Positions 27,510-37,057 of a stretch of DNA of 64,000 bases are shown one piece after another. The stretch is from Shiella aurantiaca (GTDB lineage Bacteria > Bacteroidota > Bacteroidia > Cytophagales > Cyclobacteriaceae). The stretch's first letter is position 1. Every line of letters starts with the position of its first letter. The translations under genes were made by a program, and so were the position numbers. Under the pieces are notes generated by a model. It saw only the letters and a program-made list of their open reading frames with translations, was not told the origin of the DNA and made no database searches. Where the stretch lies: the NCBI GenBank assembly GCA_030412945.1, contig JAUHJS010000005.1:186001-250000 (forward strand), in the 5' to 3' direction.

Positions 27510-29534
27510 ATGAACATGAAATACTACTCCCCAATCCTCTGCTTAGGCATACTTACTAGCTTGGCATCACTCACCTATGCCCAAGAAAAGACAAAAATCG
27601 AAGCACTCAGCACGCCTACGCATGTAGAGTTTTCGCCAACTATCAGTGCCGATGGTAAAACCATCATCTTTGAAACCGACAAAGGCGATGGTTGGGAACT
27701 CTACGAATCACAAATGGACGATGCGGGCAACTGGGGCACACCCGTACCGCTAACCGCCATCAATGAAAAGTGTGATTTTTTGGCTGGGCCCAACATCAGC
27801 TATGATGGAAACCTACTCTACTACACCGCTTTTATAGAGGATGTAACAGAGAGCGAAGATATTTTCTATTCACGCAGGATAGAAGGGGGCGGCTGGAGTG
27901 AGCCCATTCGTTTGCCCGAGACCATCAACACTGATGACTACGAAGCCTTCCCTTCTATCTCAGCGGATGAAAACTCCCTCTATTTTATTCGCATCAATCA
28001 CAGAAACCCGATTGATAAGAAAACGGAAGAAAATTGCTTCACTATTTATGTATCACAAAAGCAAGCTGATGACACGTGGGGCGAGGCTGTACCGCTTCCT
28101 CCTGTAATCAACTCCGGTTGCGAGCGCGACCCAAAAATCATGGCCGATAACCGCACGCTCATTTTCTCCTCTATCCGCCCCGATGGCCTGGGGAAATTTG
28201 ACATGTACCAAACCCGACTGGGCGAAGATGGCACGTGGGAAGAGCCAAGAGCCCTGAGCTTTATTAACTCAGCAGGCAATGACCAATCGCCCTGTATTGC
28301 CGCCTCAGGTGATGTAATGTACTATTATTCAGAAGATGATATCTGGTCGGTGAGCATACCTGAGGAGTTTCGCCAGTTGATTAACGTCACTATCAGCGGA
28401 GCCATAGTAGATGCCGTAAGCCAAAGTCCCGTTGCGGCTAAATTGATTATTACCGATTTAGACAATCCGGAAAATGTTTCCCAATTGGACAACAACGCGG
28501 AAGACGGCCGATACAACTTGGTATTGGGTGCTAAAAAACGATTTAAAGTAGAAATCCAAAGTGCTAATTACTTATATCAACAGCTTGATTTTGATTTTAG
28601 CACTATTGAAACCTATAAAGAAATCAAGCAGAATATTGAGTTGGAGTCGCGCTACATGGCTCAAATCGAGCTGGAAGACCTTGAACTAAAAAAGCCCCTT
28701 TCCGGCTGGCTACGTATCAATAAAGCCGATGGAAGCGTGGTATGGGAAGATTCCCTGCATAGCGGACAGCCGGCAGAGATCACCCTGTCCAGTTTGGAAA
28801 AATATACCGCGCAGTTGCGCAAAGAAGGCTACGAAGCCCGCGACACTAGCTTGGTGTTCGATCCGCAAATCTATAAAGCCACCACCCCTCTCCGTCTGAA
28901 AATTTTGAAGGAGAAAGTGGTGATGAGCGTGAATGTAAACGACATGAGTTCCAATAAGAAGATGCGCTCTAAAGTCTATTTCAAAAACTTGGATGAAGAC
29001 GAAACCATCGTGGCCGAATCGGGCGAATCGGTGAGCCTGCGAAGAGGCGATCGCTACGAAGTCCTTACCAGCAGTGACAAAGGCTATGCATTTGCTTCTA
29101 CCACCCTTGTGGCCGGAGAAGGTGTAGTAAATGAAGATGGTAGCATCAGCAATGAAATCCAGCTGAGCGTGGCACGCATTGAAGAAGGCTCTATGCTGAC
29201 CCTGAAAAGCATTGAGTTTGCCAGTAACTCCGCCACTCTTGATTCGGCTTCGTATTTTGAGTTGAGCCGGGTAATCGAACTACTGAAAAACAATAAAAAA
29301 GTAGTGGTGGAAGTAGCAGCCCATACCGATGATGTGGGGGATGACGGTTATAACCTCCACCTGTCGGAAAACCGGGCACAAAGTGTGGTCAACTACCTGC
29401 TCAGCCAGGGGATTCCCGTGAGTCAGATCGTGCCGAAAGGATATGGAGAAACCCAACCTTTGGTAGAGAACACCTCGGAAGAAAACCGCGCTAAAAACCG
29501 CAGGGTAGAACTCAAAGTCCTTTCTTCCAAATAA
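27510..29534 (+). CDS. PD40 beta-propeller / OmpA-family envelope protein
   Basis: A 674-residue secreted protein with signal peptide ending SLTYAQ. Residues about 35-285 hold repeated PD40 (WD40-like) blades, each with a phrase such as FSPTISADGKTIIFETDKG, PSISADENSLYFIRINH and CIAASGDVMYYYSEDD. A carboxypeptidase-regulatory-like region follows (VTISGAIVDAVSQSPVAAKL). The C-terminal OmpA domain (LKSIEFASNSATLDSASYFE, VAAHTDDVGDDGYNLHLSEN and NRRVELKVL) should bind peptidoglycan diaminopimelate. It starts with ATG at 27510 (a second ATG is at 27516). The architecture is PorE-like without a TPR part; here TPRs are on the partner CHAT protein. Confidence 0.88.
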   Translation: MNMKYYSPILCLGILTSLASLTYAQEKTKIEALSTPTHVEFSPTISADGKTIIFETDKGDGWELYESQMDDAGNWGTPVPLTAINEKCDFLAGPNISYDGNLLYYTAFIEDVTESEDIFYSRRIEGGGWSEPIRLPETINTDDYEAFPSISADENSLYFIRINHRNPIDKKTEENCFTIYVSQKQADDTWGEAVPLPPVINSGCERDPKIMADNRTLIFSSIRPDGLGKFDMYQTRLGEDGTWEEPRALSFINSAGNDQSPCIAASGDVMYYYSEDDIWSVSIPEEFRQLINVTISGAIVDAVSQSPVAAKLIITDLDNPENVSQLDNNAEDGRYNLVLGAKKRFKVEIQSANYLYQQLDFDFSTIETYKEIKQNIELESRYMAQIELEDLELKKPLSGWLRINKADGSVVWEDSLHSGQPAEITLSSLEKYTAQLRKEGYEARDTSLVFDPQIYKATTPLRLKILKEKVVMSVNVNDMSSNKKMRSKVYFKNLDEDETIVAESGESVSLRRGDRYEVLTSSDKGYAFASTTLVAGEGVVNEDGSISNEIQLSVARIEEGSMLTLKSIEFASNSATLDSASYFELSRVIELLKNNKKVVVEVAAHTDDVGDDGYNLHLSENRAQSVVNYLLSQGIPVSQIVPKGYGETQPLVENTSEENRAKNRRVELKVLSSK

Positions 29535-29536
29535 AA

Positions 29537-29875
29537 TCAATGAAGGGCTGCACCGTTAGGTGTGGCCCTTTCAACGCTTGCCAGTATAATCTTTCCCTCG
29601 GCATCGGAAAAGCCTGTGGTAAGTACCTCCGACATAAAAGGCCCAATCTGTCGTGGTGGAAAATTGACCACGCAAAGTACCTGTTTGCCCACGAGTTCCT
29701 CCTTGGTATAATGTGCCGTTATCTGTGCACTGCTTTTCTTGATACCCAGTTCCGGGCCCAAATCAATCCAGAGTTTATAAGCAGGCTTACGCGCCTCAGG
29801 AAAATCTTGCACCTCCCGAATAGTCCCTACTCGAATATCCACTTTTTCGAAATCATCCCATGCAATTGTTCCCAT
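29537..29875 (-). CDS. csaA: CsaA-type tRNA-binding domain chaperone
   Basis: A 112-residue single-domain protein with the tRNA-binding (EMAP/Arc1p/MetRS C-terminal) OB fold. The N-terminal [20 protein letters not shown] is the family signature. Then come [20 protein letters not shown] and the conserved [20 protein letters not shown] followed by FSD. CsaA in Bacillus has a protein-export chaperone activity; in vivo tRNA binding is also discussed. Length is exactly typical. It is convergent with the OmpA/PD40 gene, only 2 bases between the stops. Confidence 0.93.
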   Translation of the reverse strand: MGTIAWDDFEKVDIRVGTIREVQDFPEARKPAYKLWIDLGPELGIKKSSAQITAHYTKEELVGKQVLCVVNFPPRQIGPFMSEVLTTGFSDAEGKIILASVERATPNGAALH

Positions 29876-30005
29876 AGTACAAATAAAGTTTGGCTAAAAT
29901 TCAATTCACAATCTTTCCGAAGGATAAATCTATAATTTGTTGAAACATTTTTCGCTCGAACGAGTATTTTGTTTAACTTAGCAATCCTTAAAATTCCATA
30001 AGCTA

Positions 30006-30398
30006 TTGAAAACTAGAATCCAACATATCGCTGCCTGCACGCTATTGATCTGGTGTGTTTCTGCAGCACCTGCGTTTTCAAATCCCGGAAAGGAATGTGG
30101 AGGAGGAAAGAAAGAAGACAGCAGTGGTCAAACACAACAGCAGCAAACTACGACTACACCCGAGGAAAGTGTAAGTACCTCTGAAAGCGCTCAAGGAGCC
30201 TCTTTGGAAAACTACAAGAGAGAAGTGATTGTTAAACCTACTGTAACACGACCTGCCGCTACACCTGCTAAGCCTGTGGCTAAACCTAGTGCCGATTTGG
30301 CTGCTGAAAACCCCGAAGAGAATGCTTCATCCGCCTCTGCGCTTTCGTTCAACTTCGTGTTTTACGTCTTGTACAAATTTAAATTTTCAGATATTTAA
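30006..30398 (+). CDS. Small secreted low-complexity protein (TTG start)
   Basis: 130 residues, no recognised family. The only plausible start is TTG at 30006, followed by a clear signal peptide (ACTLLIWCVSAAPAFS). The mature part starts with GKECGGGKKEDSSGQ, then a Gln/Thr run, then an Ala/Pro/Lys-rich stretch (TRPAATPAKPVAKPSADLAA), and ends in an aromatic segment (FNFVFYVLYKFKF). A single Cys-Gly-Gly-Gly site is present but no lipobox. The composition suggests an extended linker-like envelope peptide. A strong terminator follows, supporting a real transcription unit. Confidence 0.6.
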   Translation: MKTRIQHIAACTLLIWCVSAAPAFSNPGKECGGGKKEDSSGQTQQQQTTTTPEESVSTSESAQGASLENYKREVIVKPTVTRPAATPAKPVAKPSADLAAENPEENASSASALSFNFVFYVLYKFKFSDI

Positions 30399-30418
30399 CT
30401 ACATCAACCTAGCCATGT

Positions 30419-30442
30419 AAAGCTCCTGACGGAGCTTTTTTT
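30419..30442. terminator. Bidirectional terminator
   Basis: Hairpin AAAGCTCC-TGAC-GGAGCTTT followed by more T. It ends the small secreted-protein gene on the plus strand and overlaps the last bases of the methyltransferase gene on the minus strand, so it probably serves both. Confidence 0.85.
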
Positions 30443-31625
30443 ATTTCAGGCGAAGGGTATGATATACCTCAGGCCCTTGTAGGCTTGTACAGCCAATCAG
30501 GTAATCGTTGCCACCTTCTTTCAAACCTGTTTTCTTGCGGATGTCGGCTACCGATAGTGGATAATTTCGCACCATTACATGCGCTTTATACGTTGGGAAA
30601 ATCGCTTCTAAGGCCTTCCTGTTTAGTTTTACCTTATCTAGCACTTCAAATACGCGCCCCGGAAAATCCATCAGCAAATGGGCGGAAGTATACAAATGAG
30701 TATGCTGATGCAGCTTATCGAGTTGATAACGAGCCCCAATCGTTTTGAAAGCACCTGCTTTGAGCACCGCAGCATTGGGTTCGTAGAGATAGCGCTCCGG
30801 ATTACCCATAGGCACCTCACAGGCTTTTTCTTCTTCTATTGAAAAACTCAGTCGCTCTTCTTCACCTTTTCGCCAATTCAAGGCATGCACACTTGGCATT
30901 TCATTTCCCTGAGGAGAGATATGGAAAAGCACTTCTTTGCATTCATTTTCCCAGCTTAGCACATATACGTCTTCCACTTTTTTCAATTGCTGTATTCCGA
31001 GGCTAATATCTAGCAAAGGAGAGCTTTTGATCCAGATGTGCTGGGCTTTTTCTAGCAGCGTGGGCACCAAATTCACCACATCAGGACTGCAATCAGCAAA
31101 GCCATGCATTTTTCGATTGGCCTCATCTCTCCGTGCCGGATCGATATATACCACATCGGGGAAATCTTTTAGGTTCTTAATGTACTCCTCTGCTCGGCCG
31201 CTCATCACCCCAATATGCTTGGCGCCCAGCACCGCAAAATTATGCCGCGCCAACTCCGCCAATTCAGGGTTTTGCTCTACATAATAGGCCTGCTGAAAAT
31301 TACGGGAAAGGTAATAGGTATCTATGCCGCTACCTCCGGTGAGGTCGAGCAGTTCATGACCTTGTATAAATGAAGATTTGTGCTGAGCCACTTCCTGCGA
31401 AGTGCATTGCTCCATAGGCACGCCCGTAGGGAAAATAATTTTTGGTGCAGCATACCACTCCGGAAGTTTGGTTTTGGCCTTCTGACGGGAAGTTATTTGA
31501 GCCGCCAGCAAGGCTAAGGGTAATTTTGGCCACTTCTTACCTTGAAGCATAAGGGAGGCTACATCGTCTCCCTCATGCGTCTGAATAAATGCTTGCGCCT
31601 CTTCCGATAGGAGTTGGGCAATCAA
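30441..31625 (-). CDS. THUMP-like domain class I SAM methyltransferase (PG_1098 family)
   Basis: A 394-residue cytoplasmic protein, conserved in Bacteroidota. The N-terminal 90 residues are a helical cap. The central Rossmann methyltransferase has the SAM motif ELLDLTGGSGIDTYYLSR, the acidic strand AYYVEQNPELAELA and the catalytic-side motif DVVYIDPARRD. The C-terminal third corresponds to the ferredoxin-like and THUMP-like parts known from Porphyromonas PG_1098, so an RNA substrate is likely, but it has not been established. Its ATG overlaps the asd stop by 4 bases on the minus strand, so it is translated from the asd transcript. Confidence 0.85.
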   Translation of the reverse strand: MIAQLLSEEAQAFIQTHEGDDVASLMLQGKKWPKLPLALLAAQITSRQKAKTKLPEWYAAPKIIFPTGVPMEQCTSQEVAQHKSSFIQGHELLDLTGGSGIDTYYLSRNFQQAYYVEQNPELAELARHNFAVLGAKHIGVMSGRAEEYIKNLKDFPDVVYIDPARRDEANRKMHGFADCSPDVVNLVPTLLEKAQHIWIKSSPLLDISLGIQQLKKVEDVYVLSWENECKEVLFHISPQGNEMPSVHALNWRKGEEERLSFSIEEEKACEVPMGNPERYLYEPNAAVLKAGAFKTIGARYQLDKLHQHTHLYTSAHLLMDFPGRVFEVLDKVKLNRKALEAIFPTYKAHVMVRNYPLSVADIRKKTGLKEGGNDYLIGCTSLQGPEVYHTLRLK

Positions 31626-32614
31626 GCGATCAGTTTATTATTTACCAAATACTCAGCAATCTGTACTGCATTGGTAGCAGCCCCTTTTCGCAGATTATCG
31701 GCTACAATCCAAAGGTTAATCGCTTTGTCTTGTGACTCATCCCTGCGGATACGTCCTACAAACACCTCATCTTTACCATGCGCGTGGATAGGCATAGGAT
31801 ACTGCAAATTGGCAGGGTCATCCATCACCACCACACCTTCCGTAGCCGCCAAAAGTGCCCTTACCTCTTGCACATCAAAGTCTTTTTCAAATTCAATATT
31901 CACCGATTCAGAGTGCCCTCCAATGGCAGGAACACGCACCGTAGTGGCCGTTACCTTTACCGAATCATCTTGCATGATTTTTTTGGTTTCATTCACCATT
32001 TTCATCTCTTCTTTGGTGTAGCCATTGTCCAAGAATACATCAATTTGTGGCAACACATTAAGATCGATGGGATGCGGATACGCCATAGGCCCTTCGATTC
32101 CTTGGCGTTCGTTCATCAGTTGGTCTACGGCCTTTTTGCCTGTTCCTGTCACGGACTGGTAGGTAGAAACTACCACGCGCTTAATTCCATACTTTTTATG
32201 AAGTGGGCTCAGCACTACCACCATTTGGATAGTGGAACAATTAGGATTGGCGATAATTTTATCTTGAGCAGTCAGGCTACTTGCATTCACTTCCGGCACA
32301 ATCAACTTATAGTCGGGGTGCATCCGCCATGCCGAAGAGTTATCTATCACAGTTGTACCTACTGCCGCAAATTGGGGAGCAAACTCCAAGGAGGTGCTTC
32401 CACCGGCTGAAAAAATAGCGATATCGGGCCTAGCCTCAATGGCACTTGCCATACTTACCACCGTATAGGGTTTACCCTTAAAAGTAATCTTCTGGCCTAC
32501 TGATTTTTCGGAGGCTACGGGAAGTAATTCCTCCACAAGGAAATTTCTTTCTTCTAACACTTTTAAGATTTCGCCCCCTACTAGTCCGGTGGCTCCTACT
32601 ACGGCTATCTTCAT
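31622..32614 (-). CDS. asd: Aspartate-semialdehyde dehydrogenase
   Basis: NADPH-dependent reduction of beta-aspartyl phosphate to aspartate semialdehyde, the branch point to lysine/diaminopimelate, threonine and methionine. 330 residues, normal length. The N-terminal nucleotide loop is VVGATGLVGGEILKVL; the catalytic cysteine lies in IIANPNCSTIQMVV. The substrate-binding region VSTYQSVTGTGKKAVDQL and the late GGHSESVNIEFE histidine motif are present. It is the first gene of a two-gene operon with the THUMP-like methyltransferase. Confidence 0.97.
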   Translation of the reverse strand: MKIAVVGATGLVGGEILKVLEERNFLVEELLPVASEKSVGQKITFKGKPYTVVSMASAIEARPDIAIFSAGGSTSLEFAPQFAAVGTTVIDNSSAWRMHPDYKLIVPEVNASSLTAQDKIIANPNCSTIQMVVVLSPLHKKYGIKRVVVSTYQSVTGTGKKAVDQLMNERQGIEGPMAYPHPIDLNVLPQIDVFLDNGYTKEEMKMVNETKKIMQDDSVKVTATTVRVPAIGGHSESVNIEFEKDFDVQEVRALLAATEGVVVMDDPANLQYPMPIHAHGKDEVFVGRIRRDESQDKAINLWIVADNLRKGAATNAVQIAEYLVNNKLIA

Positions 32615-32658
32615 GAATTGGTAATGGTTATGGTCAATGCTTGTCGCTGCAAAAATAC

Positions 32659-32666
32659 TATATTTG
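32659..32666 (+). promoter_or_regulatory. Bacteroidota -7 box upstream of the large surface protein
   Basis: TATATTTG matches the TAnnTTTG -7 consensus exactly and would place the transcript start about 27 bases before the ATG at 32698. No TTTG is present at the ideal -33 spacing, so this is a moderate candidate. Confidence 0.4.
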
Positions 32667-32697
32667 TTGATTACGCTTTGCCTATTGGCGATATATC

Positions 32698-35600
32698 ATG
32701 AAGAAAATCCTATTTCTACTCTTTTGGTTCCCGCTTATCGTATCTGCACAACTTCGTGACAATTTTTCGGATGGCGATTTCCTCACCAATCCCACATGGG
32801 GTGGCCAAACCGAATTTTTTCGTGTGAGCAATGGCTTACTCCAAAGTCAGGGGCCAGCCAGCACGGCTAAGATTTATCTCTCCACAGCCAGTCAACAAAT
32901 AAACGAAACCGAATGGCGCTTCTTGGTCGATTTGCAATTTGAGCCCTCGGGCAGCAATCAGGTGCGCGTATACCTCAGCAGCGACCAAGCCGATTTGCTC
33001 CAGCCGCTCAATGGATATTTTATTGAAATCGGGCAAAGTGGGGCCGATGTAATTAAGCTTGTAAAACAAACTGGAACCACTAACACCCCCCTTATTACCA
33101 GCAGCGGAAGTTTTACCGGAAACGTGCGGGTGAATATTCGGGTGAGGCGCGATGCCGCTGGCAATTGGGAGCTCTTCTCCGACAACTCAGGCGGACAAGG
33201 ATATGTGAGCGAGGGAAGTCCGGTACAAGATGCTACGCATACATCGGCAGCCTATGCAGGCGTGGTATGTAGCTTTACCAGCTCGCGCAGTTCACTTTTC
33301 TTTTTTGACAATTTCTACATTGGTGCGTACGAAGATGACACCAATGGCCCCGAATTGGTAGAAGTAAACCCTACCCTTCCCCAGCAAATCGATATTCGAT
33401 TTAATGAAGCCGTAAGTAGCCAAACGGCCTTATCTCCTGAAAATTACCAAATCAGCAGCATAGGCCAGCCTGCTTCCATTCAGGCCAAATCCGATGAACT
33501 GTACACACTCTTCTTGTCTTCGGCTATGGAAGAAGGAACGAATTACCAATTAAAGGTTTCGGGCATTGTAGATTTATTTGGCAACCCTAGTGATACGCTA
33601 TTTGCCGACTTTACTTATATCAATGATTTGGATACCGTTATTCGCCTCTCCGACCGCATACTAAGCGTGCGCTACAAAAGAGCGCCTTCGGCTACCGCGC
33701 TAGAAAAAACAAACTACCGCCTAAACGGAAGCCTAACGGCCGCTTCGGTAAGTGCTACCAATGGCGCCCCACTTCAATATCAGGTAGTTTTTGATACTCC
33801 TTTCGATAATGGCAACAATGTATTGCAAATTTCAGGCATTGAGGATGGAAATGGTGTAGAGTTCAAAATTCCACCTTTCACTTTTCTATATGATAATGCC
33901 GCACCGGAAGTCCGCAGGGTTCGTGCCTTGGCGGCCAAGGAAATTCGGGTATATTTCTCTGAACCCTTAGCAGAAGTGTCTGCACAGAACTATAGCAATT
34001 TTCTTGTCAATAATGGCATAGGAAACCCCTATCAGGCACTCTATCAGGCCGAAGATACGAGCTTGCTTTTGCGTTTCCAGCGCAGCATGAGCAATGAAAC
34101 CACCTATCGACTGAGCACTCAGGGGCTTACCGACCTTCAAGGAAATAGCTCTACCCGCACCATCAATACCACCTTTCGCTACGATACCCGTCCGCCTTAT
34201 ATTCAATCGGTACGTATAGCCGGAGATTCCAGCCTGTGGATACGTTTTTCGGAAGCCTTGTCTCTTTCCTCGGCTCAAAACACGGATAATTTCCTGATTA
34301 ATGGCCCGGGAAACCCCATCGAAGCCCTTCGCAAACCAGAAGATTCCCTCACGGTAGCTTTACAATTCGGAATTCCTTTACCTACGGCTCCCTCGCTCAC
34401 TTTATTTGTACGTGATATTGAGGACAACGCAGGCAATTCCCTTTCCATACCCATCGAATGGATACTGAACACCCAAGCGCCTCAGATTTTTCAGCTGGAA
34501 GTGGTAAGCGATACGGAACTCTGGCTACACTTCAGTCAAGCTATGGACAATAGTGCACTGAATACCAATGTGTATACCTTATCGGATGGACAAAAACCGC
34601 TTTTAGTCGGCCCAATCGGAAATTTGGGAAAAAGCGTTTCCCTCAACTTTGAGCAGCCTTTTAGTACCTTTACCGAATACCAATTAAGCACCAGCGGCCT
34701 CCGAAACAGCCTTTCCATTGGTCTTCAAGAACCCCAAACAGAAACATTCACCTATCAAACATACCTTGAGCAAATTACGATTTTATCGCCCAATGTGGTA
34801 GAAGTAATCTGGGATGACAACCTTCGCCTTCGCCCGATTAGTGAAGAAACGGGTTTTACGATTTCACCTTCCATCGGACAGCCAAATGCAGTGAGCTGGT
34901 CGGCAGATAGCAATTCGGTACAGTTGGTGTATGCCAACCCTTTAAGCATTGGCAATTCTTACACGCTTCAGGTGCCGACTCAACGCAATCAGTTTGGGCA
35001 GCTTATCCCTGCGGGCAATCATCCTTTTAGCTACGATAAGGTGGCACCAAGCATCAGTACACTTACCCAAACTTTCGCTCAGCAGGTAGATTTGGTATTC
35101 TCGGAACCCATGTTGGCACGTACGGTACAAACGGCCACTTTCTACACCATAAATACTCCAGAAGGTTTCCCGACTGAAATCATTTTCTCGGCATCAAACC
35201 CCACACAGGTCTCTTTGACTTTTTCAGGGCTTATCAGCGGACAGTCCTACACATTGAAGATTACCGGACTGCAAGATTTGGCGGGCAATACAATGGCCGA
35301 TTTTACAACGGATTTTGTGTATCAAGAGCCAGCCATCCCCTCTTTTGGCGACATCCTGATTACGGAAATCATGAGTGTTCCGCTAGAGGGCAGCCCCTTA
35401 CCCAATACAGAATACCTTGAAATTTACAATGCAGGGAGCACTTCCTTCTTCTTGAAAGATTTGATACTAAGCGATGCCAGCAATAGCACGAGTCTTCCCG
35501 CAGGGGTTTTGGAGCCAGACTCTTACCTCATTCTATGCCCCAATTCTTCTGTAGCTTTATTTGAAGAAGGGAAAGCAATTGGCGTTAGTAGCTGGCCTTC

Positions 35601-36975
35601 TTTGAACAACAGCGGTGACGAAATCAGCTTGTTCACAGCCGATGGGCTGCTTATCCATCAAGTGAATTATTCAGAAACCTGGTACAACGATATCCTGAAA
35701 CAAGATGCCGGAGGCTGGGCCTTGGAGATGGTAGACTTGAGCAATCCTTGCGCAGGAGCGGAAAACTGGACCGCCAGCGAAGCCGAGCAGCAAGGCACAC
35801 CCGGAGCAGCCAATTCTGTACAAAACACCAATCCGGATAGCCAAGGACCGCAACTTTTGTCGGCCTATGCTTTCCCCGAAAAACTGATAGTATTGGCCTT
35901 CAGCGAAGCCATTAGCCCCGTTCTTCCATCGGAAGATTTTCTTACTTTTTCATCGCCAATTACTATTTTGGGCATACAAGTAGCCAGCGACCAAACCCAT
36001 TTACTCATTAGCTACTCGGGGAATTTAGAAGCAAGCACCCAAGTAAGTGTCAACACGCTCAGCGACTGCTCCGGAAACCGGATTAGTTCAGAAACCAATA
36101 CCCAGACCATTCAAGCGGTATTTGCCCCGGCATCGGGCGATGTAGTACTTAATGAGATATTGTTCAACCCCCGAAGCGGAGGAGTAGATTTTGTGGAATT
36201 ATATAATGCTTCCACTCAATTTATGAACTTGCAGAACTGCTATCTGGGCAATCATACGCCCGATAACCAAAAGATTATTTCCGCATCGCCCCTTATTCTG
36301 GCACCTCAGCAATACTTGGTAATAAGTACCAGTACCCAGACGCTAAAATCTGATTATCCTTCCACCCAAGAAGAGAACGCTTGGCAAGTAAGTAGCCTTC
36401 CTTCTTATCCTGATACGGAAGGCGGTGTGAGCTTCTTAAATGAAACCCTCGACACCTTGGATATCTTCCACTATACGGATGATCTCCACCTGAGCTTCCT
36501 CACTAATAAAGAAGGAGTTTCTTTGGAAAGAATTTCACCCACAGTAGCCACTCAAGCCGAAGGGAACTGGCGCTCAGCAGCTAAAGGGCAATCAAGTGCT
36601 GGATATGCCACACCCGGTTTTCTCAATTCCCAATCGGGCGGAATCGCTGGAAGTAATTCTAAGGTTCAGGTAAACCCGCAAGTATTTACTCCTGACAACG
36701 ATGGGGTAAACGATTACACCCTGATTTCGTATAGCCTCAGTGGAAATGAGAATATAAGTACGCTAGCCATTTACGATGCACAGGGCCGAAAAATCAAAAC
36801 GCTGCTGGAAAACGAATATGTATCGGGGAGTGGATTTATCCGTTGGGATGGTGACACCGACCAAGGCACGGTGGCCCGCACCGGATACTACCTCATCGTG
36901 ATGGAAAAATTTACTTCTGAAGGTCAAAAGGAGGTGCTAAAAGAAAAGATTGTGGTCGGAAATATGTTTCGATAA
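32698..36975 (+). CDS. Large secreted surface protein: Ig-like repeats, lamin-tail domains, FlgD/T9SS-type C-terminus
   Basis: 1425 residues with signal peptide (FLLFWFPLIVSAQ). Residues about 25-210 form a lectin/LamG-like beta domain (FSDGDFLTNPTWGGQTEFF). Then about eight Big_5-type Ig-like repeats follow, each with phrases such as VRRVRALAAKEIRVYFSEPL and YRLSTQGLTDLQGNSSTR. A lamin-tail domain starts at about 880 (FGDILITEIMSVPLEGSPLP, EYLEIYNAGS), and a second LTD follows after another Ig-like unit (DVVLNEILFNPRSGGVDFVE). The C-terminus has NPQVFTPDNDGVNDYTLISY and an IYDAQGRKI / WDGDTDQG / GYYLIVMEK sequence typical of FlgD-like sorting or gliding-associated ends. It is probably exported by the type IX system and surface-bound; the binding target is unknown. 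Confidence 0.85.
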   Translation: MKKILFLLFWFPLIVSAQLRDNFSDGDFLTNPTWGGQTEFFRVSNGLLQSQGPASTAKIYLSTASQQINETEWRFLVDLQFEPSGSNQVRVYLSSDQADLLQPLNGYFIEIGQSGADVIKLVKQTGTTNTPLITSSGSFTGNVRVNIRVRRDAAGNWELFSDNSGGQGYVSEGSPVQDATHTSAAYAGVVCSFTSSRSSLFFFDNFYIGAYEDDTNGPELVEVNPTLPQQIDIRFNEAVSSQTALSPENYQISSIGQPASIQAKSDELYTLFLSSAMEEGTNYQLKVSGIVDLFGNPSDTLFADFTYINDLDTVIRLSDRILSVRYKRAPSATALEKTNYRLNGSLTAASVSATNGAPLQYQVVFDTPFDNGNNVLQISGIEDGNGVEFKIPPFTFLYDNAAPEVRRVRALAAKEIRVYFSEPLAEVSAQNYSNFLVNNGIGNPYQALYQAEDTSLLLRFQRSMSNETTYRLSTQGLTDLQGNSSTRTINTTFRYDTRPPYIQSVRIAGDSSLWIRFSEALSLSSAQNTDNFLINGPGNPIEALRKPEDSLTVALQFGIPLPTAPSLTLFVRDIEDNAGNSLSIPIEWILNTQAPQIFQLEVVSDTELWLHFSQAMDNSALNTNVYTLSDGQKPLLVGPIGNLGKSVSLNFEQPFSTFTEYQLSTSGLRNSLSIGLQEPQTETFTYQTYLEQITILSPNVVEVIWDDNLRLRPISEETGFTISPSIGQPNAVSWSADSNSVQLVYANPLSIGNSYTLQVPTQRNQFGQLIPAGNHPFSYDKVAPSISTLTQTFAQQVDLVFSEPMLARTVQTATFYTINTPEGFPTEIIFSASNPTQVSLTFSGLISGQSYTLKITGLQDLAGNTMADFTTDFVYQEPAIPSFGDILITEIMSVPLEGSPLPNTEYLEIYNAGSTSFFLKDLILSDASNSTSLPAGVLEPDSYLILCPNSSVALFEEGKAIGVSSWPSLNNSGDEISLFTADGLLIHQVNYSETWYNDILKQDAGGWALEMVDLSNPCAGAENWTASEAEQQGTPGAANSVQNTNPDSQGPQLLSAYAFPEKLIVLAFSEAISPVLPSEDFLTFSSPITILGIQVASDQTHLLISYSGNLEASTQVSVNTLSDCSGNRISSETNTQTIQAVFAPASGDVVLNEILFNPRSGGVDFVELYNASTQFMNLQNCYLGNHTPDNQKIISASPLILAPQQYLVISTSTQTLKSDYPSTQEENAWQVSSLPSYPDTEGGVSFLNETLDTLDIFHYTDDLHLSFLTNKEGVSLERISPTVATQAEGNWRSAAKGQSSAGYATPGFLNSQSGGIAGSNSKVQVNPQVFTPDNDGVNDYTLISYSLSGNENISTLAIYDAQGRKIKTLLENEYVSGSGFIRWDGDTDQGTVARTGYYLIVMEKFTSEGQKEVLKEKIVVGNMFR

Positions 36976-37057
36976 AAAGATTCTTCTAATAGTACAATTT
37001 AAAAAGAACAAAGTGTGGGTTTAAACCGTTATATTAGTAACATCAAACCCTACAACT

